Positions 45,829-58,545 of a stretch of DNA of 64,000 nucleotides are shown here, piece after piece. The notes under the pieces are model-generated. The model had not been told where the DNA came from. It did not search any database and saw only the letters and a program-made list of their open reading frames with translations. Both the position numbers and the translations under genes were made by a program. The stretch comes from Triglochin maritima. Its lineage: Eukaryota > Streptophyta > Magnoliopsida > Alismatales > Juncaginaceae. The stretch lies in contig OY821777.1 in NCBI GenBank assembly GCA_963682175.1, positions 21,100,001-21,164,000 on the forward strand, given 5' to 3'. Position 1 is the first letter of the stretch. Each line of letters starts with the position of its first letter.

Positions 45829-48800
45829 ATGACTTGTGTTGAGGTCGAGAAGCCGGAAAAAGGCGAGTTGGGTCTGGAGGAGACGGAGCTCCGGCTAGGT
45901 CTTCCGGGAGGCAATGGGAAGGATGGTGGTGATTTTACAAAAAAGCGAGGCTTCTGTGAGACCATTGATTTGAAACTGAAGCTACAAACAAGCAAGGCAA
46001 CGAACAATAATGGCTTGTTCGAGGCAAATAATGAGGCGAAAATTCTGGTGGGAGCCGGAGACCCAGAGAAGCCTTCTCCTCCTAAGTATGATCTCTTTTA
46101 AATATAATTATTTACCTTTTCCTCAGTTTGCATTAGATATTTTAGTAGTGTGGAGTACCATTAGACAGCAAACTATATGTGTTTAGATTTATACTTTAAC
46201 CAGAAAACCAAATAAAAAACTTACTTTGATAGAGCCAATTGGTTTCTTGAGCTCTAGAATCTTCCACTTTCAGTTTGGAGTTATGTCATTTCAGAAGAAA
46301 TTTGTGAGTTTGTTTAATTATGCGTTTCTTGGCCCAATAGGCTATTTTAATATAAAACCTAAGTTAAGGCCTATAATTATGTTTAGACAATCAAATTGGG
46401 TAAATATAGTCCAAAATTAACTTTTTCGTAATATCCTTTATTAGGAGTATCTCATACTTAGGTTTGTGCGATGAACAGTCTTCGTGTTTTTTCACCTATA
46501 TATAATCTAGGAACAAGTACTGAACCATGTAAATTAGCTAGACTGCCCAAGTAAGATTTGTTGTGATGGTTTTAGGGCGCAGGTGGTCGGATGGCCGCCT
46601 GTTCGATCATTTCGGAAGAATGCAATGTCGATCCAACCGGCCAAGAATGGCAAGGAAAATGGGGGTGAAAAGTTCGGCATGACCATGGTGGCAATGGTGA
46701 AAGTTAGTGTGGATGGAGCTCCATACCTGCGCAAAGTTGACCTGAAGTTGTATAAGTGCTATGAAGAGCTCTCGACTGCTCTTGAAAAGATGTTCAACTC
46801 CACTGGTGGTAAGCCACTTAATTTTCCTTTAGACAAGACTATTGTTAACTAACATTGATAGAAATGATTTAACATAGTCTTCCATCATACAACATCAACA
46901 TAAACATTAACACAGTGTCTTAAAAGAGACTCCCATTTAGGCAAGGTAAAGGGGAAGTCGGGTGTACGCAACCCTATTGCTGTAAAATAATAAGGTTGTT
47001 TTTAATTGACCTAATGATACGAAGTGCAATTGATTTCACAATAAATAAGAAATATAGATCGTCTAAATAATCATTTGATATAGTTCATGATGTTTCAAAT
47101 GTCAAAAACGACATAATCTTTGACACAATGAAATGGACATACAGTCTTCCATCATGATTTTAGAAAATAAGTAGTTGCATAGTGACAATTAGAATTTGCA
47201 CAAGACAATTGCAACAAATTATTCCAAAAAAAAGTTGTAGAATCATAATTTTAGATTGTGACAAGTTTTGTAAAACAACCATTAACATGGTAGCAATCAT
47301 TAACCAACTATGTGGTAAAAGTTTATATTTTGTAGGTAGACATTTGCCGTTATTGCTCAATATATATTTTCCCAGCGTCTATAACAGTTTTAGGGTTGCA
47401 AATGTTTGTCTGGTCCACAGAGCTTTCATTATTTTTTCTACTTTGTAATACTATTTAAACATAAAAGACCTTCGAAGCTGCTTTTTGAAGAAAAAAATTG
47501 CTAGATTTTGAAAAGACCATTCAAACAAAAAAATTGTTAACCAACATCATCAGACAATCACGTTTTAGACAGTTGTAAAGTTGACCATTTTGAAGCCCCA
47601 AAAAAACCCGGCCACATTACACTTTGTTAGCCACTTATCCTCTTCCCTTTGAAAAGCTAATTCCTTGATTGATTTCCACATTCCTAAGGTGTGGATGTCA
47701 ATGTTAAGGTGCTTTTAATGGAAAGAAAGATATTCAGCTTTTAGTACTGGGTTTTGCAGATCATGTCTGGTTGGGACCTACTAATTAGAATCTTAAATAA
47801 TAATAGTAACATGCATGTTTCCATGTCATTGTTGTCTTCTCGACCAGACCCCAAACTCCCCACCCACCATGTGATTCTCCTCCACTCCCACTTGGCCACT
47901 TTGAACTCCAAAGAATCTGATCTCATATAGCTGGTCCAGATTGAAATGTGTCGTTATTTATTTATATATTTCTTTTATATATAAACTTCCCAAAATTTTG
48001 TTAGTGCCTCTTGATTTAATTTTTGCACGTTTTTTGAATTTAATTTGTATCATTTTTTTAAATTTTATTGATACAAAGTTGAGTTAACTCTTAAGCTTCG
48101 AAATTCCAATGTTACCCATTTCTTCCTTTCACTATCAAATAATGATGATTTACATCAACAAAAGAAGAAGGTAAAATGAGAAGAATAAAGGAATAGCACT
48201 TCAACTTTGGACCATCCACAACAATTCCTTTTTGTATCTCAGTTCTCGGGTTTCCCATTTTTTATTTAAAGGAAATGACATGACTGAAAGAATTCTGAAA
48301 GTGAAGGGTAAAAGGATAGTATCCTTATTTTAAGGGTATAGTAGTATTGAAATTTATTTAATCCGAAGGATAATTCTTGATATACTTACTGTAGCTGCAT
48401 CCATATAGAATTAAGTGTTAACTTGTGTCCTTCTAATGTCCTAATAATATTTTATATTACAGCAAAACATGATTTCAACGACAGAAGCTATTTGTCAGTG
48501 TATGTCACTACCGTTGGTGTAAGTGAACACCGACGGGTGTTGTCTGCTCGGTGTTTAGTTACCCCGACGGATGTTCTAACGAATAAATATCGTTAGTATT
48601 AATTTTGACACGGAATTTTTTGCCAATTTTTTCTGTCTTCTTTCGTCGGAACGAAGAAGACCAACAGGGGGATCACCAACGGATATCCATCGGTGGTCGA
48701 CACCGACAGTCGTATCCATCTGTGTAGGATACATCGACAAACGTATCCATCGGTGTAGAATACACTAACATATACTTCTTCTCAAGTAGCACCAATGAAT

Positions 48801-51772
48801 TTTGACTTACACTGACGGGAACGTGTCGTTGAGGAATTCTATGGTTAACCTTCACTGACGGATGACTGATGACAAATATCGCTTCTTTTGATTAAGGAAA
48901 TCAGAACCTGAAAAAAGCCAATAAGCTTTGACCTGAATCTGGATAGGACTTACACCGATGGAACTTATCCCTTGATGTATATTCATATGTGTAGATCGAC
49001 AGATACATCCATCAGTGTTTCTTTTTCCTTCGTATAATTTTCGTTCGTATAATTTTTCAGAAACATAAACAAATAGGTGTAATCCGTTGGTGTATGTTAC
49101 TCATCTGACGAAATCTGTGAAAATATAGTTCAAAGGAACTTATCCGTCGGTGATAATTAGAATATCCGTCGGTGTATTATTCCACTAACAATCATTTTGA
49201 TCTGTCGGTAAAATTGTACATACACCAATGGATGTTTTTCTAGTAGTGTTGTCATTGTTCTTATCTATATTCATATATGGGAGGATCTCACTATCCTATC
49301 TCTTCCCAATGTAGATGTTGTATTTGCATGTTAATTTAGATCTTGGATTAAAAAGGAAATCTATTTTAATTGTATGTTTGATCTAAACAGTTACAACTAT
49401 TAAATATGTGGAATTTTAATTCAGATTCATCCCACCAAGCATCACAACATATAAGAACATTGAACTACATCTTCTGATCGACTCGATCTTAGCACATTCC
49501 TTTTTCCATGGCTCATTAATTAGCATGTGAGAATGTGCTATAAGTATCATGGGATATTTGGCGTGTAGATTTTCCATACTCTAACATTTATGTGTATTTT
49601 AGTGTTTAATTAGAAGCCGGTTAGTGTAAAATGATATATGAAGTAAAAGAAGTCAGTATCATGTCAATACAAACTGTCAAACTCCCATAAAAGCATGTGT
49701 AAAAGGAAACCAAAATGGGAAAAAACATGTTCTTTTGTCTGTAGCAGATTCATCATCTTTTATTTGCTTAACTTATAATGACATTAATTATGTTTCATGT
49801 TGGTTGGCGTGACTTTGAAGGAAACTGTGGATCCCAAGGATTTGATTTCATGAACGAGAGGAAACTTACGGACCTTCTGAATGGATCTGAGTATGTGGAC
49901 TATGTGCCCACATATGAGGACAAAGATGGGGACTGGATGCTTGTCGGAGATGTTCCATGGGAGTAAGTTCTTATCCCATCAAGGCATCACTACGAAGATA
50001 AAATACTTAATTATTTCCTATATTTTTCAGTATCACTTTTACTTCTGAGCTCCCATAAAATAATGTTTCCACTGAAATCTAACTGCTTGTTTCACTTCAT
50101 GCTAATTGTTAATTTTTGACTTTTTTTACCAATTTCCTAAAAGAAAGAGGATAGTAGAGGGAAGCCGTAAGGGGTATTTGAAAGTATTCGTGCCGTTCCG
50201 AAGAACTAAGATTGTTTTTGAATGTGTTATTTATATATCTCATGCTACTTTCAAACATGGGATTTACAAATACAAAATTTGTAAATGTTGTAATTTGTTT
50301 TCACCATGTTTGGATAGATAGATATGAACTCTAAATTAAAGTCAGTTATTAAAAGTTAAATACAATAGCGTTGTTAATACCCTTTGTAACTTACGTGTAG
50401 TAAGAAAAGGCATACATGGACATAAAACACATATGATTTTGCATATCATCGTATTTGTGTTGTGATATTAATAATTTGTGTTAGTTTGAAATGTCAAAAG
50501 TTTGATGAAGTCATCTGGACTTCCCAAGTTCTACATCTAGAATCAAGATATGTTTTCAAGTATTATTATATAATTGATATTTCACTGTAACTTGAAGGAT
50601 TAAAAAATCCTTAAGGAATTTGTCAGATGACATAAGTTATTATAAAAGATACAGTTTCAAATCTTAATATTCTCAAGTCAAAGTAACATCTTAATTAAAC
50701 TATTACTTAGAAATCAACAAAAACTAAAATTATAGAACAAAGATCATTCAGTAGTTTAACTTAATATACCAACTTATAGGTGTATAATTAAATTTCTTTT
50801 ATGTAATTAACTTTGTGTGATATATGTTTACTTGTTCCAGGATGTTTGTGGATTCATGCAAACGTTTGAGGATCATGAAAGGATCTGAAGCCAGTGGTCT
50901 TGGTTAGTACCTATTTTCATACTTTTTGCATGCAAAAATATCGTTTTTTCTAAAATAGCAAATATGACCCAAGAAAATAAACATTTATAAGTTGGCAGTT
51001 GGGAATTGATATTTAGATTGTCAAAAAGTCTAACCGGCAAGTCCATGTCACCTCGCGATCTGTGTCTATTATTTCGGTCGGTTGTTCGTAGCCTCCAACA
51101 ATAATTTCTTCCAATCGTAGTTTCATAATTAGGCATGATTCAGAAAAGAAATAACAAACATAACCACGTAACATGTGATTTAATATTTACGTGTTGTATA
51201 AGTTAGTAATTTAAGAACAACAGCTAGTATAGGTTTCTTAACTATAAAGAATCATGAATAGGAAATAATAATGTTCAATGGAAATAAATTGATATTACAT
51301 TATAGGCTACACAGGAAATGCGAATCTAATTTTTTTTTGTTTAAATTCCACACAACCTAATTAGGACCGGTGGTATAACTCGTTTCGCGTTCACTGAAAT
51401 GTCATTGATAACTTAGCCATCGAAACCTACCTGGTCGAAGTTGGGCCGTTGGGTCTAATCTAGTACAAAAACTAATATATAATTTGTCTTATTTTAGAAT
51501 AAAGTACGAATGTTTTAAATATATTCATGTGAATTTAAGATGCATGTAAAAAGAAATTCGTCAAGCAAACTACCATGACTTCAGATTTTCTTTAACATCG
51601 ACTCTGACTTTTTTTACTAAATGTCTCAATCAAATATGCAAAGATACGTACACAAGCAAGTGTAACTTTGGCCTGCTTTATGACAGTTGTAATTCGTTTT
51701 TACCAAGCCATGCCCACTGATTCTTCTCTTTCAGCACCAAGAGCCATGGAAAAATGCAAAAACAGAATCTGA
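45829..51772 (+). CDS. IAA: Aux/IAA auxin-response repressor, 5 exons, 243 aa
   Basis: Nuclear repressor that binds ARF transcription factors and is degraded through TIR1/AFB when auxin is present. Exons I infer from GT-AG borders and an unbroken frame: 45829-46085, 46576-46808, 49821-49962, 50841-50902, 51735-51772; total 732 nt with stop. Domain [15 protein letters not shown] (EAR-type LxLxL). Domain II degron: [13 protein letters not shown]. Domain [21 protein letters not shown]; domain [23 protein letters not shown] and [17 protein letters not shown]. The C-terminus is [14 protein letters not shown]. Length and C-terminus suit the IAA7/14/16/17 clade. The ATG is chosen at [11 protein letters not shown]. 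Intron 2 is 3.0 kb and TE-bearing. All key motifs are intact. Confidence 0.93.
48486..49248. mobile_element. CACTA-like segment inside Aux/IAA intron 2
   Basis: The right end reads TTTTTCTAGTAGTG (49235-49248), the reverse complement of a CACTACTAGAAAAA terminus typical of CACTA elements. Inside, CCGTCGGTGTA/TACACCGACGG motifs recur in both orientations about 12-15 times at 48510-49220, as in CACTA subterminal regions. A CACTACCG near 48507 may be the other end, but the flanking 3-mers do not match. No transposase. Confidence 0.55.
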
Positions 51773-52800
51773 AGATTGCCAACAAGAAGCAAAGAAAGTG
51801 GACCACATCAAACATATAGAAATGTTTTAGGTACAAGATAGGAAAAGGTATCAAACCGCAAGACTTCTTCTCATTGTGCTCCTTTGTACCTTTATTTATG
51901 GCAGGAGGCAATATCTGGTTGTCTATTTCTGATCAAGACTTAAACTACTATGTTCATGTCTGTCTAAACTCTTTTTATCTTTCAATGACAGTGTGGTCTA
52001 ATAATGGATTCCATATGTCTGTTTTCGCTATTTTCCTGCTTTATTCTCGGAAACAAAATAATAATAATCGTTAAGGTGGGTAATATAAAACAGCAATCAC
52101 AGATTCACAGAGAGCCAACAGGAAAATAAATAATATGAGGGAACATTAGCATGTGGGAGGCATCTTTGCAGGTATGTTTTTTATGGGGTCTGCTTTATTG
52201 ATCGTGTATATGTGGTGGTTGGATTTAATGGTGGGAAAATTTTATATAAATAAACAGAATAATAAATACTAATTTATTGAGTGTTCAGATTTCTAGATTT
52301 GAGGACGTTTGTGGACTGAATCCTTGGAATCTGGACATTGCATTATAAATGAACGGGAGGGTAAATTAAGCTTCTCTTTGCTGTTACTTCTATTTTCAAA
52401 CTTAAATACTGCATGAGATGATTTTAAATGATATCGTCATTGTGACTTGTGAGCCAACAGCCTTCGTATAATCATGGTGAATAGAATGGCAGTTTGGTTG
52501 TGGCTTCATTTATTACCACTTCTGATAATGTCTTCTATGAAAAATTGTAGGATTGATACATCATACATATAGAACATCTAGTAAAAATTTCATATCGAAT
52601 GGATCAATGTGAACATTGATCTAAACTCTTCAAAATTCAATAAATAATGACCATTCTTGGACATTTTGAATCGACAATGAAACTAAAGTTGGATCGAAAT
52701 AAAAATTAGTATGTTGCAGTTTAAGAGATAAATATAATGTGCTTAAGTTTGATTTTAAATAAAAGATTTTAAAATGACTTACTTTGAAGTGTCACAACCA
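51773..52800 (+). other. Aux/IAA 3' UTR and downstream DNA
   Basis: Stop TGA at 51770-51772. Possible poly(A) signals of AATAAA type occur near 52123 and 52258, so the 3' UTR may extend a few hundred bases. No other gene is seen. Confidence 0.4.
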
Positions 52801-52980
52801 GGTCGGTTTCTTCCAATACATTGATGTGTTATGTCATTCATTGACGTTTTTGTGAAATTTCACGTCCATTTCAAAGGAATAACTGACGTGTTATGTTCTT
52901 AATTGATTTTTTTTGTGAAATTCCATGTTGGTTTCGATGGAATAACCGACATGTTATGTCTTTAATTGGTTTTTTTGTTA
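52800..52980. repeat. Three tandem ~62-65-bp units
   Basis: Units share GAATAACYGACRTGTTATGT, a TTAATTGRTTTTTTTGTG stretch and AAATTYCAYGT. The cores lie near 52822, 52882 and 52947. Possibly a CACTA- or MITE-derived subterminal repeat. Confidence 0.6.
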
Positions 52981-53220
52981 AATTATGATTTTATTATTAA
53001 GTCCTCATAAAATGTCATGCGATTGAAAAAGAAATACATCACATAAAAATTCTTGTAATTGAAACATGCATACACCACATAAAATTCCCTATAATTGAAA
53101 CACACACACATATGTATAACAATTTTTTTGTGTGTGATACATATGTGTGTAAATATGATAATGTACTGCAAATATATATTCCAAAAATATATTATATATA
53201 TATATATAGAGAGAGAGAGT

Positions 53221-53439
53221 CAAGATCAAGTGAGCCCAGAGCTCATTTTACTAATTTAAGCCCCCTTTAATCTCGTCGTTAGATCTAAATTAGGGTTAAT
53301 CTATGGTTAGTATCCACCATTAGATAATTTATTAGCATAATCACCCATAACCTTAATCTACCATACAATTTTAGATGAGTGGTGGGTATGGTGGGGGCTT
53401 AAAATAGAGAAAGTGAGTCTCGGGCTCACTAGAAACTTG
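53221..53439. mobile_element. MITE, about 219 bp, with ~38-bp TIRs
   Basis: The left arm AAGTGAGCCCAGAGCTCATT...TTAAGCCCCC and right arm GGGGGCTTAAAATAG...CGGGCTCACT are inverted repeats with a few mismatches, starting CAAG and ending CTTG. The interior is AT-rich and non-coding. The target duplication is hidden in the flanking TA/GA microsatellite, so the superfamily is not assigned. Confidence 0.7.
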
Positions 53440-53879
53440 TTGTATATATATCTCAGTTTACACTAGGATTCTTGAAATGTATATACCAAAAATGTTATAT
53501 ATATATATATATGTTAACCTATTACACATAATTTCAAAAGTTTTATTATGTATGTCAAACTGAAGCAGTAGTACATTTGCAAAAAAACTGAAGTTTTAGG
53601 GCTGTTCAGGTAAGGTAGTGTTGTAAATTATCTTTTTGGTGTAAACTATGTTTGTGTTGTACACTATGTTTGTATTGTAAATTGTGTCTCTAAATTATGT
53701 TGTTGTACACTGTCATACTAGAATTCTCAGTTAGTAGGCTGAAAATGATAGCAATGTCTCAGCTCCTACTTTATAGTTTGGTTTGGTCAAAATGTCAGGT
53801 TGAAAATCCTACACATCAGCACCAATGATATCATGTATATATTAATCTATTATAATAAAATCTTAAAGAGGATAATCAA

Positions 53880-54367
53880 TACTGCTGGAAAAAAGATTAT
53901 AACGTCGACATTTCACGTCGAATTTAAAAAACCCAACGTGAAATTACCTTATCATGTCGGTTTTTCAAAAACCAACGTGAAATACTAATATATCACGTCG
54001 GCTTTTAAAAACCAACGTAAAATATGCAAGAAAACACGTTGGTTTTTGAGATATATTCAAGAAAACATGTGGATTTTAAAAACTAACGTGATATATTAAA
54101 GTAAACACGTTGGTTTTTAAAAACCCGACGTGTTTTTTTTTTTTTTTTTAAATATCCACTTAACCCTAGCTGCCGTCTACTTCTCGCTGCCATCTCAAAA
54201 CAACGCAAATCCCACTTTGAAAACTCCGCCAAATGCGGCTCCCGTGCGACCACACCTGCCAATCCAAACACCCACAACTTCTTCTTCTTCTCCTCCTCCT
54301 CCTTCTCCGCTCGATCCTCGATTCCAACGTCTGGATTGCTACCGATTCCGTCTCGGTTCGCGGGATT
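53880..54367. mobile_element. CACTA-like terminus with near-palindromic subterminal repeats
   Basis: Begins TACTGCTGGAAAAAAG, one base from a CACTG/CACTACTGGAAAAA-type terminus. From 53905 to 54133, about five near-palindromes of the form CACGTCGG, T-run, A-run, CCAACGTG follow. After a run of about 17 T (54134-54150) comes CCCTAGCTGCCGTC-rich DNA with no recognised domain. The copia LTR at 54368 interrupts it. Confidence 0.5.
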
Positions 54368-54588
54368 TGTTGAGCTTTCCGGTGAGATGTGGGAGGAAGA
54401 AGAGAAAGAGTGTATATTTTGTTGTATTTGATTGTTTGAGTACATGAGTATTTATACAGAGATTTGTAGCCGTTTGGCTTTATTTATTGTCTTCCTGGGA
54501 GACTACAATCGTTGTCTTGGGTATGCTAATCGGGTGCATTGGTAAGCTTCTACCTTAAATTGTCTTCAACGGTCTTCTTCTTTTAACA
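54368..54588 (-). repeat. 221-bp LTR of Copia element C (3' LTR)
   Basis: TGTTGAGC...TTTTAACA on the plus strand. In element sense it begins TGTTAAAAG directly after a polypurine tract (complement of CGCCCCCTCAAG, 54589-54600) and contains TATAAATACTC (complement near 54449). Short LTRs and this pol place C in a different Copia lineage from element E. The partner LTR lies beyond the window. Confidence 0.7.
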
Positions 54589-56064
54589 CGCCCCCTCAAG
54601 TTGGGTCTGGAAGGGGTTGATAGATCCTAACTTGAGAAGTATGTTGGAGAAGGTCTTTCGATCTAAAGCTTTGGTGAAGATATCAGCCAGCTGATCTTTG
54701 CTTGGAACGTAGGGGACTTCTATTTGCTTTGACTATATCTTTTCTCTAATGAAGTGACAATCGACTTCAATGTGTTTAGTCCTTTCATGGAAGACTGGGT
54801 TCATGGAGATGTGTCGTGCTGCATTATTATCACAAAACATCTTCATGGGCTTCTGAGTTGTGATCTTCATATCTTTAAGTAGTTGACTTAGCCAAATTAG
54901 TTCGCTAGTAGTTGATGCCATTGCACGATATTCTGCTTCTGCACTCGATCTGGCGACAACATTTTGTTTTTTGCTTCGCCAAGTTACCAAGTTGCCTCCC
55001 ACGAACGTGCAGAACCCAGAGGTAGATCTTCGATCATGACTTCCAGCCCAGTCTGCATCAGAATATCCAATTATCGAGTTAGAGTTGTTAGGTTTCATCC
55101 AGAGACCTTGTCCGGGTGTCCCTTTAAGATAACATAGGATTCTTTTTACCAAATCTAAGTGGTGTGTGTGAGGAGCATGCATGAATTGACTTATTAAACT
55201 GACGGCGTATGTAATGTCTGGTCGGGTAACAGTAAGATAAATAAGTTTTTCTACTAATCTCTGAAATTGCCCAATGTTAGAAAGAGGGGTTCCATCTGTT
55301 GGTCCTAGTTTTTTGTTGGTTTCTATAGGAGTAGTTGAGGGTTTTGATCCTAGTTTTCCGATTTCTTTAAGTAGGTCAAGGGTGTATTTTCGTTGGGAGA
55401 GAAATAACCCTTTCTTGGAGTATGCAATTTCTATTCCTAAGAAGTATTTCAAGTATCCTAGGTCTTTTATGTCAAACTTTGATTTCAGATATTCTTTAAC
55501 TAATGATATTTGGTGATTATTATTTCCAGTTATGATAATGTCATCGACATAGATAAGTACAATGATAGTAGTGTTATGACTATGTTTTGTAAACATGGAT
55601 GCATCAGCAGAGCTTTTAACAAAACCATAATTAATGAGAGAGAAGCTAAGTTTTGCGTACCAGGCCCGAGGTGATTGTTTTAGTCCATATATAGACTTGT
55701 GAAGCTTACATACCTGGTTCGGACACGTGGTGTAGCCAGGTGGTGGAATCATGTAAACTTCTTCTTCTAGATTTCCCTGTAAGAATGCATTTTTGACATC
55801 CATTTGAAACAAATTCCATCCTTGATTTACAGCAATTGAGAGAAGAACACGGACAGTGTTCATTTTGGCTACAGGAGCAAAAGTTTCTAAGTAATCAAGA
55901 CCATAGGTCTGAGTGTAACCTTTGGCCACGAGTCTAGCCCTATATCTTTCTATTTTCCCATTGCTATGATATTTAATCTTGTAGATCCATTTACATCCAA
56001 CAGGTTTGGTACCTGGTTGAAGAGGAACAAGGGTCCAGGTGTGGTTATTTTCTAGGGCTCGTAA
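54583..56064 (-). pseudogene. pol: Copia pol: RT and RNase H (element C), 3' part
   Basis: The open frame from 56064 to TAG at 54733-54735 starts within pol (LENNHTWTLVP, GCKWIYKIKYHSNG) and has a full Copia reverse transcriptase: LVAKGYTQTYG, FQMDVKNAFLQG, SIYGLKQSPRAWY and catalytic YVDD in VLIYVDDIIITG. RNase H follows (IIGYSDADWAG, SSAEAEYRAMA, MFCDNNAA, HIEVDCHFIREK). A single in-frame TAG after FIREKI separates it from the expected tail (PSKDQLADIFTKAL), which reads on in frame to the LTR. The 5' part of pol is displaced by element D, inserted at 56065. Apart from the stop it looks well preserved. Confidence 0.88.
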
Positions 56065-58186
56065 TGTAGGATTTCATGTTTAATTATACATATATATCTT
56101 CGAAATTTTTATGTATAATAAGGATCAATTACAATTTTCTTTGATTTATTTCATGCATGCATCGGTTTGTTTTAACATCTAGTTTCAAAACTCTATTAAA
56201 ACAAACAAGGGCTCCGAAATTCATACCTAGAAGTTCTCAAAAACTTCTTGAAGATTCGGAGACGTTGGGGATGCTTCTCGCCGCGCCGGATGCCTCCGAG
56301 TGTTCACCGAAACCCTAAACAAGGTTGGAGAGAAAGGAGCTAGCCAATCGATCTCCAAACAAGCTTAGAATCTAGCTACAAACCCCTTCCTTAGCCTCTG
56401 AGATTTCTCCTTCCAAAGACTTAGAAAACTAAGAGAATTTTCGTGGGATTTTGTGGTGAATTAAGAGAGAAAATAATTATTGAATTGTATGTCACAATTA
56501 GGGAGAATAAGGACCTATTTATAGGTTCCAATCTTACTCTTAATCATGGCTATTCTTTAGCCACGTTTTTCTTTACATTTTCTCTCATAAATTAATTCCT
56601 TAATGCATTACATGCACCCACAAAACGTTTGACCAAGTTTGGAGCTAATCCAACCATCAATCAAATTAATCTCTTAATAATCAAAGGCAGAAAATCGACC
56701 GCTGTTCGGTTTACCGAGTCCCACTCGGTTAACCAAATTTGTCACGATCGTTTAACCGAGTACGTGACGGATGACCGAATCTTAAGGGGAAAAATTCTCC
56801 TTAACCGATCGGACCCATTCACGTGTAAGACCGAGTGCTATTCGGTTAACCGAAAATATCGGAACTTGACATTGTTCGGTCGACCGTTTCTGGTTCGGTA
56901 CACCGTACCAAAGCTCCAGGCACTTTGGTCAAGTTCGGTCAATCTATTACGATTATCCGTTTCACGTTCGGTTGACCGATCCATAGATCCTTCGGTCGAC
57001 CGAACCTCAACGGATTACCGAACTTCTACCCGATTTTGCCTATTTCAAATTTTGGATTTATTTCCAACAAAATTTGAACTTAAGGGGGTTTTAGCAAATT
57101 CACAACTTATGCAATGTATTATCCCATGCAACAATAAATTATTGCACCCCATAAAATATGCATCTCATGTGAATTTATCATGACTCTAATTATGTTTATA
57201 TACAACATAATTGATTTTATTTGTTCACCACATGTGTCATATTTTCTATGAGAAACCCGACACATCATATGAACCAAAATCAAGCTTCTTGTTTCACGGT
57301 TTTTGCGGTGTGACCTATGGGAGGATCTAAACTAAGTAGGCAGTGATATTAAGAGCTTAATATCACAAGCTATAAGCGGTATCTAGCTACACATTATAGC
57401 TCCCAATTAGTTAGATGTCTTAATTCCACTCGAACCAAAACCCGATCCATTTAGTGATGGAGTGCACCACTTGTGTCCGTCCCTTGCCTCATGATATTAA
57501 GAATACACATAAAGTAGTATTGTGTCATCTTTGTATTAGTATTCATTTCTTGATCTCTTTAAGCTAGTTATAAATATGTGACTTAACTCAAATCACATTG
57601 TGCACATTATAACCTTGCTTTATCAAGGGGCCCACTAATATCATCACTCAATTAAGAGGGGCAATGATAATCTTTTGACTAACTATCTTCTCCAACAAAA
57701 GTTGTACTTAACCAACTAATGCCTTTACACTACACTCATCGATAGCTCAAGACACTAGTCTAATTAAGAACTCCTTAAGTGATTAGATATAAGTCTCATA
57801 TCAAAGGACCAAAGACACAGTAAAATATTAATGACACAGAAACACATTTCTATAATATTTTACTTATTAGGTCTATTCAGTATACAAAAGTAATATTTTC
57901 CTCTTTTGCATACCCGTGTTGTCACTCACTTGTAGAGCTACAATGATCTATGACCAACACGACAATCTTAACTCGGTAATTAATGTTCCATGTTAATTAC
58001 CATGATTGCGAATATCTTTTGTTTTATGTAAACCAATATCTTTTAGAGCTCTACGGTTAAGGACCAAGAGCCTCTTCCTTAACACTTCCAAAAGACGAAT
58101 AACATAAACAAGGAACAAAATGATTTCTCATTCAATTCATAATAATTGACATTTAAAAGTAAAACTTTTAGAACACATTCCCTTCA
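56065..58186 (-). repeat. 3' LTR of element D (2122 bp)
   Basis: The TATA complement is at 56516-56523. Upstream of it in element sense, at 56695-57020, are TTCGGTCGACCG (about 56876), TTCGGTCGACCGAAC (about 56991) and many TTCGGTTAACCGA or CGGTTGACCG relatives. A large AT-rich remainder (57180-58186) has no coding content. Short frames such as that at 56629-57183 are products of the motif array. Confidence 0.88.
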
Positions 58187-58196
58187 ATCTCCCACT
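58187..58196 (-). promoter_or_regulatory. Polypurine tract of element D
   Basis: Element-sense AAGTGGGAGAT immediately before the 3' LTR TGAAGGGAATG. Confidence 0.7.
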
Positions 58197-58545
58197 TGTT
58201 ATCAAAGTTTTCTTTCACATACATTCTCAATGCATAAAACATCAATAACTAGGGTAACCTTCCCAAATCACCTATCAAGCCAATCCACATGGACCCTCGG
58301 ATCCATGGACTCGAAATATATTTCGTCTTTTAGCTTGGTATGAAGGTTTGTTGAATGGATCAGTTGTGTCACTGTTGTGTCCACCTATTTATTTATTTTG
58401 TCTTTCGTTGGTGGTTGAGTTAGCTATAGTGATATTACTCCTAACTACACTAGCTCATACCTCCACCTTCGATAATGATGACGCATCATCACTCCAACCT
58501 CTTATTGTCTAGAATTCCTATAAGAATTGCATCAAAACAGCCCTC

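Noticed and set aside
54083..54445. 120- and 105-codon overlapping frames near a CACTA-like end
   Set aside because: Both cross the boundary of the element C LTR at 54368 and show no recognisable domain.
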